42,645 nucleotides of DNA, taken from NCBI RefSeq assembly GCF_020172665.1, contig NZ_CP083985.1:4085777-4128421 (forward strand), in the 5' to 3' direction. The notes under the pieces were generated by a model, which was given only the letters and a program-made list of their open reading frames with translations, was not told the DNA's origin and searched no databases. Positions within the stretch are counted from its first letter, which is position 1. Each line of letters opens with the position of its first letter. This document shows positions 7,530 through 15,864 of the stretch, piece by piece. Origin of the DNA: [Mycobacterium] zoologicum (GTDB lineage Bacteria > Actinomycetota > Actinomycetes > Mycobacteriales > Mycobacteriaceae). The position numbers and the translations under genes are program-made.

Positions 7530-8216
7530 ATGGCCTCAGAGTTGATGGATTGGGACAGCATCTACCGCGGGGAGGGAGCCTTCGAGGGGCCGCCCCCGTG
7601 GAATCTCGGTGAGCCGCAGCCGGAGTTGGCGGCGCTGATCGCGGCCGGCAAGGTCGGCGGCGAGGTGCTCGACGCCGGTTGTGGCGTAGCCGAACTGTCG
7701 CTGACCCTGGCTGCGCAGGGGATCACGGTGGTCGGCTTGGACCTGAGCCCCACGGCCGTCGCCGCAGCCACACAGGCCGCCCAGGATCGCGGACTGAGCA
7801 CCGCGACCTTCTATCAGGCCGACATCACCTCGTTCGACGACTACCCACCTGGTTCCGAGGGCCGATTCACCACGATCGTCGACTCGACTCTGTTCCACTC
7901 ACTGCCGGTCGAGGGCCGCGGCGGCTACCTGCGGTCGGTGCACAAGGCTGCGGCCTCGGGAGCGTCGTACTACATGCTGGTATTCGCCAAGGGCGCGTTC
8001 CCACCCGAGGGCGACGGTATGCCGAATCCGGTTGACGAAGAAGAACTTCGGGTCGCGGTCGGCCGGTACTGGACGATCGACGAGGTCCGCCCGGCGTTCA
8101 GCCACGCGCGGATGCCGACGATGGCGGACTCGCCGGAACAGCCACTGCCGTTCGACCTCGATGAGCAGGGGCGTACCAAACTGCCGGCTTTCCTGTTGAC
8201 CGCACATAAGCCGTAG
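7530..8216 (+). CDS. Class I SAM-dependent methyltransferase (Rv3699-like)
   Basis: A 228-residue protein with a standard Rossmann methyltransferase fold. The SAM-binding motif I is EVLDAGCGVAELSL (about 47-60), followed by VVGLDLSPTAV (acidic residue after strand 2) and the post-motif FTTIVDSTLFHSLP. The N-terminal WDSIYRGEGAFEGPPPWNLG resembles the small thiopurine/tellurite-resistance-like methyltransferase group. Substrate cannot be assigned. ATG at 7530 has a -10 box 7 nt upstream and no RBS. It is convergent with egtD. In M. tuberculosis this position is next to egtE, which is missing here. Confidence 0.88.
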   Translation: MASELMDWDSIYRGEGAFEGPPPWNLGEPQPELAALIAAGKVGGEVLDAGCGVAELSLTLAAQGITVVGLDLSPTAVAAATQAAQDRGLSTATFYQADITSFDDYPPGSEGRFTTIVDSTLFHSLPVEGRGGYLRSVHKAAASGASYYMLVFAKGAFPPEGDGMPNPVDEEELRVAVGRYWTIDEVRPAFSHARMPTMADSPEQPLPFDLDEQGRTKLPAFLLTAHKP

Positions 8217-8226
8217 GTCGCGGCGG

Positions 8227-8276
8227 CGGCTTGTTGCGTTCGGCGATGCGCTCACTTCACTGCGAGTGACAAGCCG
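8227..8276. terminator. Candidate hairpin between methyltransferase gene and egtD
   Basis: CGGCTTGT (8227-8234) pairs with ACAAGCCG (8269-8276). A nested TCACT/AGTGA pair (8252-8256/8265-8269) lies inside. The structure overlaps the egtD 3' end and sits between convergent genes. The loop is long, so the terminator role is tentative. Confidence 0.35.
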
Positions 8277-9217
8277 AAATCGCCTGCCGGGTCGGTCCAC
8301 CATCGCCGGCGATGCAGTCCGGCGGCGGCCAATTCCTCGACCACCTGCTCGGCCCGGAACTTGCAGGACACCTCGGTCAGCATCTTCTCGCCGTCGGCGA
8401 AGTCGACGGTCATGCCCAGTTCGCCGATGACGACGTGCTGATCGCCCCGCGCCCGCAGCCACATCTCCATGCGCTGCTCGCCGGCGTTCCAGCGCGCGAC
8501 GTGAGTGAATGCGTCCGGGTCGAAGTCGGCATCGAGCTCACGGTTCACCACCGCGAGTACGTTGCGGTTGAATGCCGCCGTCACCCCCGCTGCGTCGTCG
8601 TAAGCGCGCACCAGTCGCCCGGCGTCCTTGACCAGATCGGTGCCCAGCAACAGGTGATCGCCGTCGCGCATCACAGCGGCCAGCGCCGCCAGGAACGCCG
8701 CCCGCGGCGCGGCGGTCAGGTTGCCGATCGTGGAGCCCAGGAAAACAAACAGTCGCCTTCCGCCAGAGGGGATTTCGGCCAGGTGGTGCTCGAAATCACC
8801 GCAGACGGCTTGCACCTGCACCCCGGGATAGTCGCGGGAGATCGCCGCCCCCGCCGTCTCCAGCACCCCGGCGTCGACATCGAACGGGATGAACCGACGC
8901 AGCGTTCCGGCGTCACGCAGTGCGTTCAGCAGCATCCGGGTCTTGGCCGAGGTACCGCTGCCCAACTCGACCAGGGTGTCCGCACCCGACAGCGACGCCA
9001 CCTCCCCGGAGTGGGCGCGCAGGATGTCCGCTTCGGTGCGGGTGGGATAGTACTCGGGCAGTCGGGTGATCTGATCGAACAGTTCGCTGCCGACGTCATC
9101 GTAGAACCATTTGGGGGGTAACGCCTTCGGTTGTTGACGCAGGCCGTGGAGCACGTCGGCACGCAAGGCGCTCAACGCGGCGTCGGCGGCCAGATGATTG
9201 GCTATTGAGACGCTCAT
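8252..9217 (-). CDS. egtD: L-histidine N(alpha)-methyltransferase
   Basis: A 321-residue enzyme that trimethylates histidine to hercynine with three SAM, the first committed step of ergothioneine synthesis. Family features include [13 protein letters not shown] near residues 50-65, the SAM motif [16 protein letters not shown] and [27 protein letters not shown] and [10 protein letters not shown] follow, and LGTDLVKD in the substrate-binding part. The length equals the M. tuberculosis enzyme as I recall it. The start ATG overlaps the egtC stop (ATGA), so it is the last gene of egtA-egtB-egtC-egtD. egtE does not follow it. Confidence 0.95.
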   Translation of the reverse strand: MSVSIANHLAADAALSALRADVLHGLRQQPKALPPKWFYDDVGSELFDQITRLPEYYPTRTEADILRAHSGEVASLSGADTLVELGSGTSAKTRMLLNALRDAGTLRRFIPFDVDAGVLETAGAAISRDYPGVQVQAVCGDFEHHLAEIPSGGRRLFVFLGSTIGNLTAAPRAAFLAALAAVMRDGDHLLLGTDLVKDAGRLVRAYDDAAGVTAAFNRNVLAVVNRELDADFDPDAFTHVARWNAGEQRMEMWLRARGDQHVVIGELGMTVDFADGEKMLTEVSCKFRAEQVVEELAAAGLHRRRWWTDPAGDFGLSLAVK

Positions 9218-9915
9218 CGGACCCGGTCCAGCGCGCTGACGCGGACCTCGCCGCCGTGTACATCCACCAGGTGCCGGTCGGGGATGTCGACCCAGCGCGG
9301 GTCATCGTCGTAGGGTTCACTGGCCAGCACCACTCCGTCTGCTCCGTGCAGCATAGACAAGGTGTCCCCCCAGGTCGTTGCCAACAGCCGGGAGCCGTTG
9401 GCGGCCAGTACGTTCAGGCGCGCAGCGGGATCCGCGGCACCGATCTCGACAACCGTCTCGCCCAGCGATTCCGCGCCGCGGGCGAAGACAGACGCGGCCA
9501 GTATCGCGCTGTCACAGACGGATTCCGCTCCGGCGCAGGTGGGCAAGACCGCGGTGTTCACCACTCCGTTGTGGGACAACAGCCAAGCACCGTCGGTGAA
9601 GGGCGCCGTCGCCGATGCCTCGATCGGCATGCCGACGGTAGCCGAGCGCACCGCGGCCACCACGCAGTGACTGCTCAGCACCGGCGCCACCGAGGCGAAA
9701 GACGAATCACCCCACAACGGGCCAGCACTGCGCCACCGCCGCGGCGGGTCACCCCCAAAATCGTCGAAAAACCCTGCGCCCCAACCGTCGGCGTTGATCA
9801 GCCCGTGCCGCTGACGGCGCGGCGCATAGGACTGCACCAAGAGACCGTTTGGTGGCTCCAATATCAACGCGGCCAAAGACCGCGGCGCGCCCAACCAGGC
9901 CAGGTGCCGGCACAT
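9214..9915 (-). CDS. egtC: Gamma-glutamyl-hercynylcysteine sulfoxide hydrolase
   Basis: A 233-residue class II (Ntn-type) amidotransferase-like hydrolase. It removes the gamma-glutamyl group from the EgtB product. Cys2 is the nucleophile after Met removal ([11 protein letters not shown]); this fixes the start at 9915 rather than at the longer frame. Other family features are GWGAGFF, the AVRSATVG region and LLSHNGVVN. The ATG overlaps the egtB TGA by one base (TGATG) and the 3' end overlaps egtD (ATGA), so all three are translationally coupled. Confidence 0.94.
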   Translation of the reverse strand: MCRHLAWLGAPRSLAALILEPPNGLLVQSYAPRRQRHGLINADGWGAGFFDDFGGDPPRRWRSAGPLWGDSSFASVAPVLSSHCVVAAVRSATVGMPIEASATAPFTDGAWLLSHNGVVNTAVLPTCAGAESVCDSAILAASVFARGAESLGETVVEIGAADPAARLNVLAANGSRLLATTWGDTLSMLHGADGVVLASEPYDDDPRWVDIPDRHLVDVHGGEVRVSALDRVR

Positions 9916-11189
9916 CAGACGTCCCAGGCCAATCGGACACCGGCGAATATCTGCCGCCGGTAGGGGTGGTCCCAATTACGGAAGCTGGGCCGCAGGATCT
10001 CGCCCGCGACCGCCCACGATCCGCCGCGCAGCACCCGGTAGTCGCCGCCGAAGAACGGCTCCGAATACCGTTGGTAGATCATCGGGGCAAAACCCGGCCA
10101 CGGCCGCAAGGGCGAACTCGTCCACTCCCAGACGTCGCCGAGCATCTGCTCGACGCGAAAGGCCGACGCCCCGGCCGGGTAGGCCCCCACCGGCGCCGGA
10201 CGCAGCGCGGCACCACCGAGATTCGCCAACTCGGCAGTAGGTTCGCGACCGCCCCAGGGGTAGCGGCGACGCAGGCCGGTCGCTGGATCCCAGGCACAGG
10301 CCTTCTCCCATTCGATCTCGGTGGGTAACCGCGCGCCCGCCCAGCGTGCGTAGGCCTGCGCCTCGAAGTAGCTGATGTGCTGGACCGGCTCGTCGTCGAG
10401 CAGGTCTTCGTTGCGGCCGAACCGGATTCGCGACGTGTGGTCAGGATTCCAGAACTGGGGCGCACTGAGCCCGGCCGCCACCGCGTGTTCCCAGCCGCGT
10501 TCGGTCCACCACGCCGGCTGCCGGTAGCCGCCGTCGTCGATGAACTCCCGCCACTCGCGGTTGGTCACCGGTACCCGGCCGATCCGGAACGCCGGCACGT
10601 CGACGCGATGCGCGGGCCGTTCGTTGTCCAGCGCGTAAGGCTCATCGGTCACATCGACGCCGAGCACGAATTCGCCTCCCGGCACCAGCGCCGAGGTGCC
10701 GGCCAGGCCGGGCCGCCCTGCGGGCAGCGACGTACCCCGGCCGAGCAGCGGCGCACCGGTGCGCAGGTTGAGTGCCTGCAGCATGGTCTCGTCATGCTGG
10801 TGTTCGTGGCTGAGCACCAGCGCATGCTCGAAGCCGGCCTCATCTGGCAGCCCTTCCAGCGCATCAAATACCTTGGATCGGACTGTGGCGCAATACTTCC
10901 GGGCCTCATCGGGCGCCAACAGCGGCAGGCTGACGCGGCTGGCCCGCGAGTGGGTGAATGCGTCGTAGAGGCCCTCGACGTCCGCCGGCAACAACCCCGG
11001 ACGCGCCGGGTTCCCGCCCCGCAGCAGCCACAGTTCCTCCTGCTGACCGATGTGCGCCAGGTCCCACACCAGCGGGCTCATCAGCGGGTCGTACTGGCGG
11101 TGCAGCTCCGCGTCGTCGAAGTCGACCAGGGCCAGCGTGCGGTCCCGGGCCCGGGTCAACGCGCGCGCCAGCGTCTCGGCGGTGCTCAC
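9915..11189 (-). CDS. egtB: Hercynine oxygenase (sulfoxide synthase)
   Basis: A 424-residue non-heme iron enzyme that couples gamma-glutamylcysteine to hercynine using O2. It has an N-terminal DinB-like helical domain and a C-terminal formylglycine-generating-enzyme-like domain. Iron ligands are His46 in [12 protein letters not shown] and His128/His132 in [12 protein letters not shown]. The FGE part contains [42 protein letters not shown] and RVLRGGSW. The start is GTG at 11189, overlapping the egtA TGA (GTGA); a TTG one codon upstream is less likely. Substrate supply is from EgtA and EgtD in the same operon. Confidence 0.95.
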   Translation of the reverse strand: MSTAETLARALTRARDRTLALVDFDDAELHRQYDPLMSPLVWDLAHIGQQEELWLLRGGNPARPGLLPADVEGLYDAFTHSRASRVSLPLLAPDEARKYCATVRSKVFDALEGLPDEAGFEHALVLSHEHQHDETMLQALNLRTGAPLLGRGTSLPAGRPGLAGTSALVPGGEFVLGVDVTDEPYALDNERPAHRVDVPAFRIGRVPVTNREWREFIDDGGYRQPAWWTERGWEHAVAAGLSAPQFWNPDHTSRIRFGRNEDLLDDEPVQHISYFEAQAYARWAGARLPTEIEWEKACAWDPATGLRRRYPWGGREPTAELANLGGAALRPAPVGAYPAGASAFRVEQMLGDVWEWTSSPLRPWPGFAPMIYQRYSEPFFGGDYRVLRGGSWAVAGEILRPSFRNWDHPYRRQIFAGVRLAWDV

Positions 11190-12445
11190 CAATGCCTCCG
11201 CGCCAGCCGGGCCACCGTCTCAGCGACGCCGGTGGCGACCACCTCCTCGGACACCTCGTCGGCCGGGCACCGGCCCCGCTCGACCATCGCGACCAGCCGG
11301 GCCATTCTGTCCCGCAACGACGCCGGGGCCCGATCTGCCACCAGACCCAGGCACCGCCGGGCGGCCGTGTGTAGGCGCGGGTCGGCCAGGCCGATCCGGG
11401 CGGCCATATCCCAGGCGGTCGCAACGGATTCGACGGCCTCGGCGGCACCATCGGCCGCCGCCGGATCGTCGAGCAGGGTCGCCAGGGTGTACACGATCGC
11501 CGGCCACAGCGTGTCGTCCACGCTGTCGAGGTAGCGGATCTCCAGCCAGCCGCGCGGGCGCACCGGCGGGAACAGCGTGGTCAGGTGGTAGTCGAGGTCG
11601 TCGACATCGGCGCGACGCCCGCCCAACAGCACCCGCCCGTCAGCCCAGTCCGCGAACGGCACGTAGCGGGTGACGGGAATGGCCTCCGGGGCGTGCACCA
11701 GCATGACCGGCGCCTTCAACGTATACCGCGCCCAGTCGGCTGCCGGGTCGGTGCCGTCCAGGCCCAGCACCGGGCCGCAGCGCGCCGAGTCCAGCCTGCT
11801 CCACACCCGCTGGCGGGTGGAGCGCCAGCCGGAGAACTCACCGCCCAGCATCGGCGAGTTCGCCGTGATCGCGACCATCGTCGGGCCGAGCGCGTGCGCC
11901 AGTCGCACCCGGTCCGCCCAGCCCGATCGTGGACCGGCATCCACGTTGAGCTGAACCGACGCCGTCGCCGTCATCATCGCCGCGCCTGCGGTACCGGTAT
12001 GGCTGGCGGCGAAGAACCGCTCCATGGCCGCGTAGCGCTCACCGGGGTTGATCCGCTGCGTGGGCCGCAACGGGTCAGCGCCGAGGGCAACCAGGCCCAG
12101 GCCCGCGGCGGCGAACGCCGAACGCAGCACCGCCTGGTCGGCGGCCATCGCCTCGATGGCGGCCGCCGCACCGGCCAGCGGCGGACTGGACAACTCCACC
12201 GCCCCGCCGGGTTCGACGGTGACCGCGCTGCCGCCGGGCAGCGCCGGCAGCGACTGCAGCACCCGGCTGATCTCGGCCCAGCCGGGACGCCGGTACGGGT
12301 CCGCCGGGTCGAAGCAGTGCGCCTCGATCTCCAGGCCCACCCGGCCCAGCGGCGCATCAGTAAGACACCGCTCGGCGAGGTAGTCCGCGGCCTCGGCGGC
12401 GGACAGTTCCACGAGGCAGGCCTGATCGGAGCGACCCAGTCGCAT
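11186..12445 (-). CDS. egtA: Glutamate-cysteine ligase EgtA
   Basis: A 419-residue ATP-dependent ligase making gamma-glutamylcysteine, the sulfur donor used by EgtB. Family stretches are [15 protein letters not shown] (ATP/Glu-binding region, residues about 33-48), [35 protein letters not shown] and [12 protein letters not shown] at 12445 ([14 protein letters not shown]) was chosen because a TAGCGT hexamer lies 7 nt upstream, a leaderless arrangement; an in-frame upstream start at 12475 would precede that -10 box. It is the first gene of the egtABCD operon. Actinobacteria make mycothiol rather than glutathione, so a glutathione role is unlikely. Confidence 0.94.
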   Translation of the reverse strand: MRLGRSDQACLVELSAAEAADYLAERCLTDAPLGRVGLEIEAHCFDPADPYRRPGWAEISRVLQSLPALPGGSAVTVEPGGAVELSSPPLAGAAAAIEAMAADQAVLRSAFAAAGLGLVALGADPLRPTQRINPGERYAAMERFFAASHTGTAGAAMMTATASVQLNVDAGPRSGWADRVRLAHALGPTMVAITANSPMLGGEFSGWRSTRQRVWSRLDSARCGPVLGLDGTDPAADWARYTLKAPVMLVHAPEAIPVTRYVPFADWADGRVLLGGRRADVDDLDYHLTTLFPPVRPRGWLEIRYLDSVDDTLWPAIVYTLATLLDDPAAADGAAEAVESVATAWDMAARIGLADPRLHTAARRCLGLVADRAPASLRDRMARLVAMVERGRCPADEVSEEVVATGVAETVARLARRHW

Positions 12446-12452
12446 CTGCCCG

Positions 12453-12458
12453 ACGCTA
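12453..12458 (-). promoter_or_regulatory. -10 element of the egtABCD operon promoter
   Basis: On the minus strand TAGCGT is followed by CGGGCAG (7 nt) and the egtA ATG. This is the only recognisable promoter element for the operon and implies a leaderless mRNA. Confidence 0.5.
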
Positions 12459-12487
12459 CCGGAGGCCGCCGACAACCGGGCCGGCGA

Positions 12488-13126
12488 TTACTGGCCCAGG
12501 GTGTTCTGCATCGCCCCGGCCAGCACATTCACCGCTGGACCGGCGTTTCCGGACTGGCAGACCTTGGCCTGCAACAGCACATTGGACCGCAACCGGGTCT
12601 GGTTGAAGCAGCGCCGGTCGGTGTCGGCTTCCTGCTTGACCCAGGCCGCATCGGCAGCCGCAGCAGGCCCACCGTCGAACGTCCAGACCTGGGTGATGCC
12701 GTTGTCCAGGTGCATGGCGGTGGTGCGGCCCGAGCAGCCCACGGTCCGGTCGGTGATCCGGTGGAACGCCCGGCCGGCGGCCGCCTCGGTGGCGAACACC
12801 CCCACCGCCTGTTTGACGAAGTGGCTCTGGTCGGTGGCCGAGGTCTGGGCCACCGCGCTGTTGAACGACGCCAGGTCGGGGTCGTTGAAGACTTCGGGCA
12901 GGCCGATGTCGGCCCAGTTGTTGCAGACCGGGTCGTCGACGCCGAACGACTGAACGGGCACGCCGGACACGGACTCCCACCCCATCGGGGCGCCGACGAT
13001 ATTGCCGACCGATCCCTTGGCCAACACCGCGTAGGACACCACGCCCGGATCCGACGGGCGCGCGGAAGCGACCACCGGCATCGCCAGCCCCAGGCAGCCC
13101 GCCATCAGCATCAGCGCGAACCGCAC
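12488..13126 (-). CDS. Exported sensor-domain protein, PknH extracellular domain type (Rv3705c-like)
   Basis: A 212-residue secreted protein. A signal peptide covers about residues 1-22 (MRFALMLMAGCLGLAMPVVASA). The rest matches the PknH-like extracellular sensor fold, with four Cys in the mature part (VCNNW, GCSGR, RRCFN, KVCQS) suited to two disulfides. M. tuberculosis Rv3705c is the positional equivalent. The ligand is unknown. The start is GTG at 13126, one base after the ohr TAG, so the gene probably forms the tail of the katA-ohr transcript. egtA follows downstream with its own promoter. Confidence 0.85.
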   Translation of the reverse strand: MRFALMLMAGCLGLAMPVVASARPSDPGVVSYAVLAKGSVGNIVGAPMGWESVSGVPVQSFGVDDPVCNNWADIGLPEVFNDPDLASFNSAVAQTSATDQSHFVKQAVGVFATEAAAGRAFHRITDRTVGCSGRTTAMHLDNGITQVWTFDGGPAAAADAAWVKQEADTDRRCFNQTRLRSNVLLQAKVCQSGNAGPAVNVLAGAMQNTLGQ

Positions 13127-13127
13127 G

Positions 13128-13559
13128 CTAGACCTTCGCTACGACGGTGAAGTCCACGTTGCCGCGGGTGGCCCGCGAATACGGGCACACCTCGTGGGCC
13201 TCGGCCATCAGGTCGTCGGCAACGGCCTGCGACAGCCCCGGCAGGTGACCGGTGATGGTGCCGGTGAGACCGAACTGCTCGGTGGCCAGGTCCTTACCCA
13301 GGGCGGCCTCGACCGTCACGTTCGTGGCGTCGTCGAGCATGACGGCCGAGCGGCGCGCCACCAGTCGCAGCGCGCCGAGGAAGCAGGCGGCGTAGCCCGC
13401 GGAGAACAACTCCTCGGGGTTTGTGCCGTCACCCGTGCCACCCAGCTCGCGCGGCGGGCGGGTGTCCAGGTCGATGCGACCGGATGCCGAACGGACGTGG
13501 CCGTCCCGGCCGCCACCGGTCGCGGTGGAATCGGCGGCGAAGACGACTTTGATGGTCAT
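13128..13559 (-). CDS. ohr: Ohr/OsmC-family organic hydroperoxide reductase
   Basis: A 143-residue thiol peroxidase that reduces organic hydroperoxides. The two catalytic cysteines are Cys59 (GYAACFLGAL, peroxidatic) and Cys125 (EVCPYSRATRGN, resolving), the standard Ohr arrangement. The N-terminal region carries TNPEELFSAGYAACF. ATG at 13559 (MTIKVVF) matches usual family starts; the longer frame adds eight residues without support. It lies 32 nt downstream of katA on the same strand, and its stop is one base from the next gene. The katA-ohr-sensor protein set looks like a peroxide-defence operon. No OhrR-type regulator is adjacent. Confidence 0.92.
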   Translation of the reverse strand: MTIKVVFAADSTATGGGRDGHVRSASGRIDLDTRPPRELGGTGDGTNPEELFSAGYAACFLGALRLVARRSAVMLDDATNVTVEAALGKDLATEQFGLTGTITGHLPGLSQAVADDLMAEAHEVCPYSRATRGNVDFTVVAKV

Positions 13560-13591
13560 GGGTCGATCATGCCAGGCCGGCAAGCTGCCCG

Positions 13592-15040
13592 TCAGGCAAG
13601 ATTGGCCCGCACTCCGTCCTCCACGGCACGGCCGAGATCCTTGTCGACGCTGTGCCAGTAGGCGAACACCCGGGACAGCACCGGCTCGGTGACGCCGGCA
13701 GAGACGTGGCCGATGATGTTGTCGGCCAGACGTTTCCGCTGATCGGCGTCGAGGACGTCACGAACCAGGGTTCCGGCCTGGCCGAAGTCGTCGTCGGCTT
13801 CACGCAGGGTGTAGGCGGCGCGGACCATGTCCCCGTCGGTGTGCCAGCGGACCTCGGCGGCGCGGGCCGGGTCGGCTTTGGGGCCGCCCATCGAGTTCGG
13901 CGCGTACACCGGGTCGCTCGCCGGCCGGAACCGCATGGCGCCGTCCTTGGAATAGCTGTGCACGTCGACTTTGGGCGCGTTGACCGGCAGTTGGCTGTAG
14001 TTCGTCCCGATCCGGGCCCGGTGTGCGTCGGCGTAGGAGAATCCGCGCGCCAGCAGCATCTTGTCCGGGCTCAACCCGGTCCCGGGCACCATGTTGTTGG
14101 GCTGGAACGCGGCCTGCTCGATCTCGCTGTGATAGTCGCTGACGTTGCGGTCCAGCCTCAGCGTGCCGACATCGATCAGCGGGTAGTCGGCGTGCGGCCA
14201 CACTTTGGTGAGGTCGAACGGGTTGTACCGGTAGGTCTTCGCCTCCTCGAACGGCATGATCTGCATCTTGAGCGTCCAGCTCGGAAATTCGCCGCGCTCG
14301 ATCGCCTCATACAGGTCCCGCTGGTGGTAGTCGCCGTCGGTGCCGGCCAGCCGGTCGGCCTCGGCCTGGGTGAGGAACTCGACGCCCTGGTCACTGATGA
14401 AGTGGTACTTGACCCAGAAGATCTCACCGGCGGCGTTGATCCAGCTGTAGGTATGACTGGAGTAGCCGTTCATATGACGCCAGCTCTTCGGAATGCCCCG
14501 ATCCCCCATCAACCAGGTGACCTGGTGCGCCGACTCCGGCGTGAGACTCCAGAAGTCCCACTGCATGTTGTTGTCACGCAGGTTGCTGGCCGCGCGGCGC
14601 TTCTGGGAGCGGATGAAGTGCTGGAACTTCAGCGGGTCACGCATGAAGAAGACCGGGGTGTTGTTCCCGACCATGTCGAAGTTGCCCTCGGAGGTGTAGA
14701 ACTTCGTCGCGAAGCCGCGAGGGTCTCGCCAGGTGTCCGGACTGCCCCGCTCACCCGCGACGGTCGAGAACCGCGTCAGAGTCTCGGTCTTGACGCCCGG
14801 CTGGAATACCGCCGCCCTGGTGTAGGCGCTGACATCCGCGGTGACCTCGAAGTGCCCGAATGCGCCGCCGCCCTTGGCATGCGGCTGACGTTCCGGGGTG
14901 CGCTCCCGGTTGAACATCGCCATCTGCTCGATCAGGTAGTGGTCCTGCAGCAGGATGGGCCCATCGGGGCCGACCGTCAGCGATTCGCCATCGCTGGGTG
15001 CGGGAATGCCGAAATCGGTGGTGGTGTGGCGTTCAGACAT
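13592..15040 (-). CDS. katA: Monofunctional heme catalase (KatA type)
   Basis: A 482-residue small-subunit clade catalase that converts H2O2 to water and oxygen. The distal His54 is in [16 protein letters not shown] and Asn127 in [15 protein letters not shown]. The proximal heme ligand Tyr336 is in [16 protein letters not shown]. The length is typical of small-subunit catalases. AGGAGG precedes the ATG. The gene is distinct from the katG catalase-peroxidase common in mycobacteria. It starts 9 nt after a small membrane-protein gene and is followed by ohr, so these genes are probably co-transcribed. Confidence 0.95.
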   Translation of the reverse strand: MSERHTTTDFGIPAPSDGESLTVGPDGPILLQDHYLIEQMAMFNRERTPERQPHAKGGGAFGHFEVTADVSAYTRAAVFQPGVKTETLTRFSTVAGERGSPDTWRDPRGFATKFYTSEGNFDMVGNNTPVFFMRDPLKFQHFIRSQKRRAASNLRDNNMQWDFWSLTPESAHQVTWLMGDRGIPKSWRHMNGYSSHTYSWINAAGEIFWVKYHFISDQGVEFLTQAEADRLAGTDGDYHQRDLYEAIERGEFPSWTLKMQIMPFEEAKTYRYNPFDLTKVWPHADYPLIDVGTLRLDRNVSDYHSEIEQAAFQPNNMVPGTGLSPDKMLLARGFSYADAHRARIGTNYSQLPVNAPKVDVHSYSKDGAMRFRPASDPVYAPNSMGGPKADPARAAEVRWHTDGDMVRAAYTLREADDDFGQAGTLVRDVLDADQRKRLADNIIGHVSAGVTEPVLSRVFAYWHSVDKDLGRAVEDGVRANLA

Positions 15041-15049
15041 CCGGGCCTC

Positions 15050-15364
15050 CTAGCGGTGCGGCGGGGACGGGGGCGGTCCGCCCGGGCCACCCGGGCCGTT
15101 GCCGGGTCCGGCAGGCCGGAAGCCCGGCCAGCCCGGACCGGAATCGGGCGCCATCGGCGACGGACCGCCATGCATCATGCATGGCCCATGGGGGTTTCCG
15201 CGCCCACCACCGTCGCTGAGATACGCACCGGTGCAGAAGATCACCGCGCCGACGAAAACGGTGCCGGCGACGATCACGACCCACGCCGCGGCCTGGTAGA
15301 GCCGGTTCGGTTTGGCCGGTGGTGGTGGAGGAGCAGGAACAGTGGGGGCTGGTGACTCGCTCAT
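15050..15364 (-). CDS. Small single-pass membrane protein with Pro/Gly-rich tail, upstream of katA
   Basis: A 104-residue protein. A Pro-rich cytosolic N-terminus (MSESPAPTVPAPPPPPAKPN) leads to a membrane helix at about 27-48 (AWVVIVAGTVFVGAVIF). A Gly/Pro-rich tail follows, with Cys-Met-Met-His at 62-65. It is clearly paralogous to the next gene upstream (shared LYxxxAWVxIVAGxVF core and MSExP-TV start). It ends 9 nt before the katA start, on the same strand. I do not know a function. The Cys/Met/His residues hint at metal binding, which would fit a heme-enzyme operon, but this is speculative. Confidence 0.7.
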   Translation of the reverse strand: MSESPAPTVPAPPPPPAKPNRLYQAAAWVVIVAGTVFVGAVIFCTGAYLSDGGGRGNPHGPCMMHGGPSPMAPDSGPGWPGFRPAGPGNGPGGPGGPPPSPPHR

Positions 15365-15446
15365 ATCGTCCCATCATGCCCCACAACGACGCCGGCCGCC
15401 GCCCTTCTCCGAGGGCGGCGGCCTGGTGCCGGCGGCCGGAACGGGG

Positions 15447-15788
15447 TCAGCGGCCGGGGGTGCGCGCCGGGGGCTGGGTGATCGAAGGCGGCACCTCGTC
15501 GGGACCGGGACCGTCCGGCCAGCCCGGGCCGTCCGGACCGCCGCGCATCATCGGGCCCGGACCGTGGTGATGACCCGGGTGGAACATCGCGCCGTGATGG
15601 GGTCCGTGATGTCCGTGGTGGCAGTGGCCGCGCATTCCGCCGCTGGCCCAGACGCCGGCGACGAACACCGACGACACGATGAAGACGGCGCCGGCGACGA
15701 TCGCGACCCAGGCGGTGAGCCGGTAGAGCCAGTACGGCTTGGGCTCGCCCATCGGTGCGGTGACTGTGGTTTCAGGTGTTTCGCTCAT
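15447..15788 (-). CDS. Small single-pass membrane protein with His-rich tail
   Basis: A 113-residue paralogue of the preceding protein. The membrane helix is at about 26-47 (AWVAIVAGAVFIVSSVFV). Residues 55-76 are exceptionally His-rich (HCHHGHHGPHHG, then MFHPGHHHG), ten His plus one Cys, followed by Gly/Pro-rich sequence. This resembles metal-sequestering tails. ATG at 15788 follows AGGA and aligns with the paralogue's start; an ATG three codons earlier is possible. It lies upstream of the second copy and katA on the same strand, so copper, nickel, zinc or heme handling linked to peroxide defence is a testable idea. Function is unknown. Confidence 0.7.
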   Translation of the reverse strand: MSETPETTVTAPMGEPKPYWLYRLTAWVAIVAGAVFIVSSVFVAGVWASGGMRGHCHHGHHGPHHGAMFHPGHHHGPGPMMRGGPDGPGWPDGPGPDEVPPSITQPPARTPGR

Positions 15789-15809
15789 GGTTGACATCCT
15801 GCGGGGCGA

Positions 15810-15832
15810 AACACCGGGCGTCGCTAGGTGTT
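15810..15832. promoter_or_regulatory. Inverted repeat AACACC-N11-GGTGTT upstream of the His-rich gene
   Basis: A 6-bp dyad with an 11-bp spacer lies 22-44 bp before the start of the His-rich protein gene. It is a candidate operator for the small protein-katA-ohr gene set, or a weak hairpin after the PGRS gene. No known regulator motif was recognised. Confidence 0.3.
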
Positions 15833-15864
15833 GACTATGCGTCAGCTATGAGCGTGCGGCCTGA

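Noticed and set aside
11585..15355. Large plus-strand ORFs opposite egtA, ohr and katA
   Set aside because: Shadow frames of well-recognised minus-strand genes in high-GC DNA; Arg/Gly/His-rich without motifs.
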